NCBI GenBank assembly: GCA_023168345.1
Contig: AP025689.1
Coordinates: 112,001 to 176,000, forward strand
DNA: 64,000 nucleotides
From: Lysinibacillus sp. PLM2
GTDB lineage: Bacteria > Bacillota > Bacilli > Bacillales_A > Planococcaceae
Direction of reading: 5' to 3'
Below are positions 58,230-64,000 of the stretch, piece by piece. The position numbers were made by a program, and so were the translations under genes. Numbering within the stretch: the first letter of the stretch is position 1; the number at the start of each line of letters is the position of its first letter. Below the pieces are notes generated by a model. The model ran no database searches. It saw nothing but the letters and a program-made list of their open reading frames with translations, and had not been told where the DNA came from.

Positions 58230-58737
58230 AAGAAAGAGATGATATGAAGTGGTTAATTTGTGGTAAAGATAGCCTAGAAATAACTTTTAAATAAGTGTGA
58301 TTCAATAACTTCGTATAGTGCTTAGGGAGACTTTGGATTACTTCTAAAGGGGATTTGTTTTATGCCCAAGGTGTTTAATTCAGAGTAAAAAATAGTTTTG
58401 AAATAGCTTCATTGTCCAATGGGTAGATTGTATTAAATCCACAATTAGTAGAGTTCTCAAACTTAGCAAGATTATTTAGTATATTTTTTCAAGCGTTGTG
58501 AGTATTGTTCAAAAATTGTAGTGAGAAGGATTGAAATTGGACTTTATTTCTACACCTCCTTTGCTAACATTTTATTCACTTAATAGTTTTGTAAATGGAC
58601 GAATAGCCAATGTTGTAAAAAAATGTGTGATTATATAGAAAAAGTATGAGGAGATTGTCTATTATCCTTTCATAATTGGGAGAATGACTTAATGTAAATG
58701 GGTGAGAGTCATAGATTACCGATATTTGGGAATGAAA

Positions 58738-58766
58738 AAAGCTGCATCAATGAAATGCAGCTTTTC
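58738..58766. terminator. terminator after the YbfB/YjiJ-type gene
   Basis: AAAGCTGCAT/ATGCAGCTTT with a 7-base loop, T-rich on both outer sides. It ends the minus-strand MFS gene. Confidence 0.85.
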
Positions 58767-58770
58767 AACT

Positions 58771-59967
58771 TTATTTCGTTATTTCATTTGCTACTTCTTT
58801 TACATGATCATGAAGCTTTCGATCACTAAAAAGTTTACCAAAGATTAATGTGGCAAGGGCAAAGATAATCATGGAACCAGCAAAAGCAAGTGGTGCTTTA
58901 AAGCTATTGAACCACGATTCAAAAAAGCCTGCGAATACCGGACCAACAATTTGGCCTAATGCATATACAGCAGTAAGGATAGAAACAACAGAGCCACTTT
59001 GTTTTGGGAATAATTCTCGTGCGTATGCAGTCGATAATGAAACAATCCCTACGAAGGTAAAGCCATATAAAAAGGCTGATAATAATACACTCCATGCACT
59101 CTGAGAAAAGACGGGAAGCAAGATACCGATTATTTGTAATACGTAAGCAAAGGACAGTACCTTTACAGTAGAAAATTTGGAAATCATCGCCATCCAAATA
59201 GGTGCAGCAGGTGTTGCAGCAAGACCTGCGATGACCCAGCTAAAACCAGCAAAGGCACGTATACTTTCGATATTATAAATAATATCCACTAGGAAAGTGC
59301 CTGTTATAATATAGCCAAGTCCTTCTAGCCCATAGGCAATAACTAACCATGGCATAAAGCCTTGAAGTATTTTGGTTTCTTGCGTTTTTTCAACCTTTTC
59401 TCCATCCCGTATAATTATATTTCTCCATAAAACAACTGTTGCTAATAGGAATATGCCTGATAAAATTCCAAGTCCAATCCATGTCCCTTCCCATGCAAAG
59501 GATACTTCAATATAAGGTACTAGTAATCCAGAGATAGCAATTCCTAAACCAATCCCAGAAAATAGATATCCAGACCAACGACTAAGTAGGTGAGAGGCTA
59601 AATAGTCCATTATAATGCTTGAAGTCAGTACGAAAATATAGCCACCTGTAGCACCGGCAATAAAACGTAAAAGTATCCATAGTAAATAAGAATGGGTTAA
59701 ACCCATTAAAAGTATAGATAGTACATTGAGTAAAACATTGAAAAGTAAAAATTTCTTTTTATTACGATAAATAAATCCTGCTCCAAGTGCACCTACAAAA
59801 TAGCCAATATAATTACTTGATGCTAAATAACCAGCTGCTTCAAAGGATAACCCTTCGTCAACTCGCATGAACGGTAAAATAGGCGTAAATGCAAAACGAC
59901 TAATGCCCATAGCAACAATTAATAATAATACTCCCCCAAATAGCACCCCGATGTGTTGCCGTGACAT
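58771..59967 (-). CDS. YbfB/YjiJ-family MFS transporter
   Basis: 398 residues, twelve helices. The start GGVLLLIVAMGISRFAFTPI and LPFM plus GLSFEAAGYLASSNYIGYF are hallmarks of the YbfB/YjiJ group. The substrate is not known for most members. Monocistronic. Confidence 0.87.
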   Translation of the reverse strand: MSRQHIGVLFGGVLLLIVAMGISRFAFTPILPFMRVDEGLSFEAAGYLASSNYIGYFVGALGAGFIYRNKKKFLLFNVLLNVLSILLMGLTHSYLLWILLRFIAGATGGYIFVLTSSIIMDYLASHLLSRWSGYLFSGIGLGIAISGLLVPYIEVSFAWEGTWIGLGILSGIFLLATVVLWRNIIIRDGEKVEKTQETKILQGFMPWLVIAYGLEGLGYIITGTFLVDIIYNIESIRAFAGFSWVIAGLAATPAAPIWMAMISKFSTVKVLSFAYVLQIIGILLPVFSQSAWSVLLSAFLYGFTFVGIVSLSTAYARELFPKQSGSVVSILTAVYALGQIVGPVFAGFFESWFNSFKAPLAFAGSMIIFALATLIFGKLFSDRKLHDHVKEVANEITK

Positions 59968-60291
59968 AAAACAACCCCTTTTTAAATTGCATTATTAGAA
60001 AAATTTCTATTATTATACAATTTTAGCACTATCAAAACTTGAATCCTAGATGTTTAAAACGATGAATAATTAACGTAATATTCAGAAAATTAATCGAATT
60101 GTCCAGTTGGAAATGTTATTTTAAATAAGATTGATGGAACCTTTTATCGAAACAATGGATCTAAGTCTGATTTGTTAACAATGCTGTTTTTTAATAGGTA
60201 TGTAGGAGTACAATTAAAAAAGCGAAAAATATTAATCAATATGTATTTGTAAAGAATGAAAACATATCTATATAAAAAGGGGCTTGTTTAC
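59968..60291. other. divergent spacer without a gene
   Basis: 324 A/T-rich bases between the YbfB-type transporter (-) and the enolase-superfamily gene (+). No repeat, hairpin or clear promoter stands out; AAAAGGGG at 60275-60282 is the next gene's ribosome binding site. Confidence 0.5.
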
Positions 60292-61401
60292 ATGAAAATT
60301 ACCGACATGACCATTCGACATTTAAAGATGAAATTGAAACAACCATTTACAACGAGTTTTGGTACGTTTGTTCATAAAGAATTTTTACTCTTAGAAGCAA
60401 AGGATGAGAGTGGAATCGTTGGATGGGGAGAATCAGTCGCTTTCGATTCTCCTTGGTACAATGAAGAAACATTAAAAACAACTTGGCATATGCTCGAAGA
60501 TTTCCTAATCCCTTTAATATTAAATAAACAAATATCACATCCAGATGAAGTGAGTGAATTATTTAAAGATATTCGGAAAAATAATATGGCTAAATCGACG
60601 ATCGAAGGAGCGGTTTGGGATATTTATTCACAAATTGCGAATCAGCCTTTAGCTCATACACTTGGTGGAAAAAAGGACAAGATTGAAGTAGGCATAAGTA
60701 TTGGCATCCAAAAATCATTGGAAGAACAAATTGCAGTTGTTAAAAAAGCAATACAAGATGGCTACAAAAGAATTAAAGTGAAAATTAAACCGGGCTGGGA
60801 TGTTGAAGTCATTCGTGAATTAAGAAAAAACTTCCCTGAAACACCACTAATGGCAGATGCAAACTCTGCCTATACGCTACAGGATGTGGAATTATTAAAA
60901 CAACTAGATGAATTTAATTTAACGATGATTGAACAGCCCCTAGCTGTTGATGACATAATCGACCACGCAGTTTTACAAAAACAAATCAAAACACCGATTT
61001 GTCTTGATGAAAGTATACATTCCGTTGAAGATGCGCGAAAGGCAATTGAATTAGGCAGCTGTGGTGTAATCAATATTAAAATAGGTCGTGTTGGTGGAAT
61101 AACAGAAGCGAAAAAAATTCATGATTTATGTGAAGAAAAGGGTATTCCAGTTTGGTGTGGAGGGATGCTCGAGTCGGGCATTGGTAGGGCGCATAATATT
61201 GCTCTTACTACATTGTCAAATTTCGTTTTACCTGGCGATACAGCAGGTTCAAATCATTATTGGGAAGAAGATATCATTTTACCGGAAGTAATCACAGAAA
61301 ATGGTTACATAACTGTTCCGCAAGTAAGTGGAATTGGCTTTAAAGTAAATCATAAAGCAATAGACAAATACACAATAGCAATAAAATATTATACTTCATA
61401 A
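60292..61401 (+). CDS. enolase-superfamily enzyme: o-succinylbenzoate synthase / N-acylamino acid racemase type
   Basis: 369 residues from the ATG at 60292 (AAAAGGGG 9 bases upstream); an ATG at 60256 has no site. Catalytic set of the OSBS/NSAR group: KxK with Lys162 and Lys164, metal ligands Asp189 (MADAN), Glu214 (IEQPL) and Asp239 (CLDESI), and the opposite lysine Lys263 (INIKIG). Many Firmicutes members do both menaquinone-pathway OSBS and N-succinylamino acid racemisation. No men genes are adjacent, so a racemase or promiscuous role is possible. Confidence 0.88.
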   Translation: MKITDMTIRHLKMKLKQPFTTSFGTFVHKEFLLLEAKDESGIVGWGESVAFDSPWYNEETLKTTWHMLEDFLIPLILNKQISHPDEVSELFKDIRKNNMAKSTIEGAVWDIYSQIANQPLAHTLGGKKDKIEVGISIGIQKSLEEQIAVVKKAIQDGYKRIKVKIKPGWDVEVIRELRKNFPETPLMADANSAYTLQDVELLKQLDEFNLTMIEQPLAVDDIIDHAVLQKQIKTPICLDESIHSVEDARKAIELGSCGVINIKIGRVGGITEAKKIHDLCEEKGIPVWCGGMLESGIGRAHNIALTTLSNFVLPGDTAGSNHYWEEDIILPEVITENGYITVPQVSGIGFKVNHKAIDKYTIAIKYYTS

Positions 61402-61478
61402 GGTCCCTTCCTGTTTATATGGGTATATGACTGAACTTTTAGTTGATATACTCTTCTATTTTAGAAATGAGGGAATAA

Positions 61479-62519
61479 ATGAAAAAAAGTTTGCAAATTG
61501 GTGGCGCAATTGTAGGGTTAGTTGTAGGAGGCGGTTTTGCTTCCGGACAAGAAATCATGCAATTTTTCACTAGCTTTGGATACTATGGAATATTAGGGGC
61601 TATCATTGCTACCTTTGGTTTAGCCTTTTTTGGAATGAACATTGCCCAGCTTGGTTATCAATTAGGCACAACTTCTCATAAAGAGGTTCTACATTACATA
61701 TCTGGTCGTACTATCGGAACAATTCTTGATATTTTAATTACATTCTTTTTGTTCTGTGTTACGGTGGCGATGTTTGCAGGAACGGCCTCTATATTTAGAC
61801 AAGTTTTAGGGATTGATCCAGTCTTAGGAAGCGTTTTTATGGTTGGGTTAACAATTTTCACGCTCATGCTTAATACAAAAAGTATTATTAATGTCATTGC
61901 TATAGCTACACCTTATCTATTGGCCTTTATGCTATTAATCGCCCTATACTCCATTTTATCAATGGACCTAACCCTATCTGAGCAAGTAAGTTTAGCAGAA
62001 AGGCAGCCATCAGCGGCACCTAATTGGTACATGGGTTCATTATTATACATTTCATATAATATTGCGTCGGCTTTATCTATGATAATTGTTATTGGGAGCA
62101 CTGCTACAAGCAAAAAGACTGCTGGATGGGGCGGCATTTTCGGTGGTGTTTTGCTTGGTATATTGATTTTACTTATTAATGCAGCGATGTTTGCAAAAAT
62201 GGATGTAGTGTCTGGAAAGGATATGCCAATTTTAGAGATTGCGCGAGATATTCATCCTTTAATCGGTTTTATTATGGCTCTTGGACTAGTTGGAATGATT
62301 TATAGTACAGCGGTAGGAATGATGTATTCATTTATCAATCGATTGGTTTCGCCTAAAGATAAAGTTTATAAGCCGACAGTCGTATTATTTGGAATTATTG
62401 GTTTTATGGCAAGTTTTGTAGGTTTTACAAATTTGGTGAGCAAAGTTTATTCCATCATGGGGTATTTAGGTTTTGTGTTAATCGTAGCAGTATTTTTTTC
62501 ATGGCTTAAAAGAAAATAA
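61479..62519 (+). CDS. YkvI-family membrane protein
   Basis: 346 residues, ten or so membrane helices. The start GGAIVGLVVGGGFASGQEIM, with a broken first helix, is the hallmark of YkvI and of APC/NSS-fold carriers. Substrate unknown; amino acid transport is likely from the fold. It lies 77 bp behind the racemase-like gene with no terminator between, so the two may share a transcript and a substrate. Confidence 0.85.
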   Translation: MKKSLQIGGAIVGLVVGGGFASGQEIMQFFTSFGYYGILGAIIATFGLAFFGMNIAQLGYQLGTTSHKEVLHYISGRTIGTILDILITFFLFCVTVAMFAGTASIFRQVLGIDPVLGSVFMVGLTIFTLMLNTKSIINVIAIATPYLLAFMLLIALYSILSMDLTLSEQVSLAERQPSAAPNWYMGSLLYISYNIASALSMIIVIGSTATSKKTAGWGGIFGGVLLGILILLINAAMFAKMDVVSGKDMPILEIARDIHPLIGFIMALGLVGMIYSTAVGMMYSFINRLVSPKDKVYKPTVVLFGIIGFMASFVGFTNLVSKVYSIMGYLGFVLIVAVFFSWLKRK

Positions 62520-62520
62520 A

Positions 62521-62557
62521 ACCTGAGAGCAATACAACTTGCTTTCAGGTTTTTTAT
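62521..62557 (+). terminator. terminator after the YkvI-type gene
   Basis: AACCTGAGAGCAA/TTGCTTTCAGGTT with a 7-base loop, then TTTT. Confidence 0.88.
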
Positions 62558-62633
62558 ATATTTAGGTACATTTTATTAATATGAATCATTTAATAGTGGT
62601 GAAGCTATGAAACTAATTGAAAAGGGGATATTA

Positions 62634-63386
62634 ATGAATCAAATATGGCAATCTTTAATGATGCCTAATACACTTGTACAAATTCCACAAGGACAATCTA
62701 TTGTTTCTTATAAAGTAGGGGATGTGACGGGCGATCATTTTCCGGATTTCATTTATTTAACGGGAACAAAACAATCAGGCGCACCTTCGTTGTTGAAGGA
62801 TATTACATTATATATAAAGTACGGAAGATCAAATTATATTCAAAAGCATACACTCTCAGAAAACATGGGATTTCATCCTACAATTTGGTTAGGTGATTTT
62901 ACAGGAGATGGCATTGACGACATCTTTATCGTGATAGATTCTGGAGGAAGCGGTGGAATAATATTTGCATATATTTATTCAATGCAAAATGGCGTTATGA
63001 AGGAAATTTTCAACTCTACTAAATTTAACGAAGAGCATTCCTATCAGGTTCAATATGCGAATCAATATAAAGCAAATATTTTTAGTGAAAATCCAAGTGA
63101 AAAATATACCATTGACCTTATGTTTAAGGGAGAAGAATATTTAAATGAAATATATAATCCCGATGGTACTCTGAAACAACCAATCGAGGGTTGGGTAGAT
63201 CCTTTAGGTGCACTTTACCCAGTAGACTATGGTAGAAATGGGAAGTATGATTTGCTCGGAATGCAACAGATTGCTGGCCGATATCACGCTGATGGGTTAG
63301 GATATGTGGAAAATTTATTAAGCTGGGACGGAAACGCCTTTTCGGTTGTTCGTCAAACCGTTGCTATCTATGGAGAAGGTACGTAG
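62634..63386 (+). CDS. FG-GAP/VCBS-like repeat protein
   Basis: 250 residues from the ATG at 62634, with AAAAGGGG 7 bases upstream; an ATG at 62607 is also in frame. Two FG-GAP-like calcium loops are visible: DVTGDHFPDF and DFTGDGIDDIF, and a later DYGRNGKYDLLG. No signal peptide or membrane segment, so it is probably cytosolic or a spore-coat type protein. Similar proteins exist in Bacillus without known function. Confidence 0.7.
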   Translation: MNQIWQSLMMPNTLVQIPQGQSIVSYKVGDVTGDHFPDFIYLTGTKQSGAPSLLKDITLYIKYGRSNYIQKHTLSENMGFHPTIWLGDFTGDGIDDIFIVIDSGGSGGIIFAYIYSMQNGVMKEIFNSTKFNEEHSYQVQYANQYKANIFSENPSEKYTIDLMFKGEEYLNEIYNPDGTLKQPIEGWVDPLGALYPVDYGRNGKYDLLGMQQIAGRYHADGLGYVENLLSWDGNAFSVVRQTVAIYGEGT

Positions 63387-63747
63387 TGTGTACATTAGTA
63401 AAAAATAATAGAGTAGAATAAAATCTAGCCGACTATTGACTAGATGGCTGTTCTTCAATTTCTTTCCACGGAATCATTTCATCTAACGTTTCATCCCAAT
63501 AGAATTCTTTCGTAGTTACACTGTTTGCCGATGCAGATAATGTGAAAAAAGACTAAATACAAAACAAAGATAATACTACTGCCACAAATCTAAAAAAGTT
63601 TTTTCCATAATGTGTTCATCTCCTTTTATCTAAAACAGAAAATTACATTAATATTCTGTTTTAGAAATATTATACAAAATACGCAGAATACCTCTACAAA
63701 TATGTTAAAATATGTAAAATTGTAAATTTTACTAAGGGGTGTGTTTG
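63387..63747. other. spacer with a broken gene on the minus strand
   Basis: The only coding trace in these 361 bases is the disrupted secreted-peptide gene at 63433-63608 (minus), listed separately. A TATTATACAAAATACGC stretch around 63669 may belong to promoters. AAGGGGTG at 63734 is the ribosome binding site of the following lipoprotein gene. Confidence 0.55.
63433..63608 (-). pseudogene. disrupted gene for a small secreted peptide
   Basis: On the minus strand an AAAGGAG site precedes an ATG, but the coding frame that follows is shifted. With one base change of register at the A or T run, it reads FRFVAVVLSLFCI, stop, SFFTLSASANS, a signal peptide with an ASA cleavage motif, then VTTKEFYWDETLDEMIPW and KEIEEQPSSQ, stop. 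So it carries a frameshift plus an in-frame TAG. The product would have been a secreted acidic peptide of about 58 residues. Confidence 0.6.
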
Positions 63748-64000
63748 TTGAAGAAAAATAGTATATATTTATTTCTTATTCTTGTTTTTCTAGTTGGATG
63801 TGTGGATAGTTCAAATGAGGAGATAGACGAAATTAGTGAAACTAATAACGTAACAGAAGATCACGCTGATAATAAACTGGAAAGTCAACTGTTAACAGAA
63901 TTTGAAAATTATACATCGGATGCTGTCATCGCCGATAAGAGGTTATACGATTTTAACGATGATGGGGAAGAAGAACTTCTTGTACTATTCAGTACAAAAG
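63748..64000 (+). CDS. lipoprotein, partial (3' end outside window)
   Basis: 84 codons are inside the window. TTG start with AAGGGGTG upstream. The N-terminus has KKN, a hydrophobic stretch and a lipobox LVGC (Cys19), so it is a lipid-anchored surface protein. A Ser/Asn/Glu-rich linker follows, then LYDFNDDGEEELLVLFS, a dockerin- or FG-GAP-like calcium loop. Function unknown. Confidence 0.75.
   Translation, partial: MKKNSIYLFLILVFLVGCVDSSNEEIDEISETNNVTEDHADNKLESQLLTEFENYTSDAVIADKRLYDFNDDGEEELLVLFSTK

Larger units (their letters stand above)
58043..58770. other. long spacer with an orphan terminator and orphan Shine-Dalgarno
   Basis: 728 bases with no intact gene. On the minus strand a near-ideal ribosome binding site AAAGGAGGTG (58562-58553) is followed by no start codon, only short frames with stops. 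A strong minus-strand terminator stands 330 bases further on at 58196-58229. One frame between them gives two readable stretches of 35-45 codons broken by TAA codons, which looks like a small decayed gene. A separate terminator for the next MFS gene is at 58738-58766. Confidence 0.5.

Overview
The window looks like a low-GC Gram-positive chromosome of the order Bacillales. The gene set (MrpA-G antiporter, bacterial nitric oxide synthase, RocR and SigL, purine riboswitch in front of xpt-pbuX, YkvA, YkvI and YpsA proteins), the AGGAGG-type ribosome binding sites, frequent TTG and GTG starts and A/T-rich spacers all fit. A Lysinibacillus/Solibacillus-like member of the Planococcaceae (Caryophanaceae) is my best guess, but that is inference. 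I see no prophage, insertion sequence, CRISPR array or tRNA gene.

Layout. 1-1412: the 3' part of a 23S rRNA, a 5S rRNA and the operon terminator. 1.8-8.9 kb: a PabB-PabC fusion, a LytTR regulator divergent from isocitrate lyase, then malate synthase and a class V aminotransferase, together a glyoxylate module. 8.9-13.4 kb: adenine deaminase, a family 2 glycosyltransferase whose metal motif is lost, a YkvA protein and a secreted transglutaminase-like protein. 13.5-16.9 kb (minus): a BadF-type kinase coupled to a stand-alone ArgH-like lyase, and a KdpD-type Usp protein. 17.2-23.0 kb: the complete mrpABCDEFG operon. 23-31.3 kb: a DMT transporter, a PfkB kinase, a DUF421 protein, a DnaA-box cluster, a YtrA-type GntR/ABC operon, a metallophosphoesterase and an AlaX-type editing enzyme. 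31.4-42.1 kb: a CoA transferase, an AEC transporter, catalase, nitric oxide synthase, an Mrr-like nuclease, a CynX-type transporter and several unknown proteins.

42.1-47.2 kb: a PurR-like box, promoter and guanine riboswitch upstream of xpt-pbuX, then fructokinase and fumarase. Just upstream of fumarase lies the most interesting object: a perfect 19-bp Fur box over the -10 of a good promoter, followed by about 180 nt with a 13-bp stem presenting a C6 loop, further hairpins and an intrinsic terminator. This is a strong candidate for a Fur-repressed small RNA of FsrA/RyhB type. 47.3-54.3 kb: YpsA, a thiosulfate-uptake pair (YeeE/TsuA plus TusA), and an arginine/ornithine module in which rocD has a sigma-54 promoter and a 22-bp palindrome and faces rocR-sigL. 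54.3-64 kb: a TetR-controlled ABC exporter, two MFS carriers, an enolase-superfamily OSBS/N-acylamino acid racemase, YkvI, an FG-GAP-like protein, a broken small secreted-peptide gene and the start of a lipoprotein that runs off the edge.

How it works together: the two-carbon/glyoxylate genes, the RocR-SigL ornithine route, purine salvage and several efflux and uptake systems suggest a heterotroph living on organic and amino acids. Functions are assigned from sequence motifs read by eye; no database search was run.
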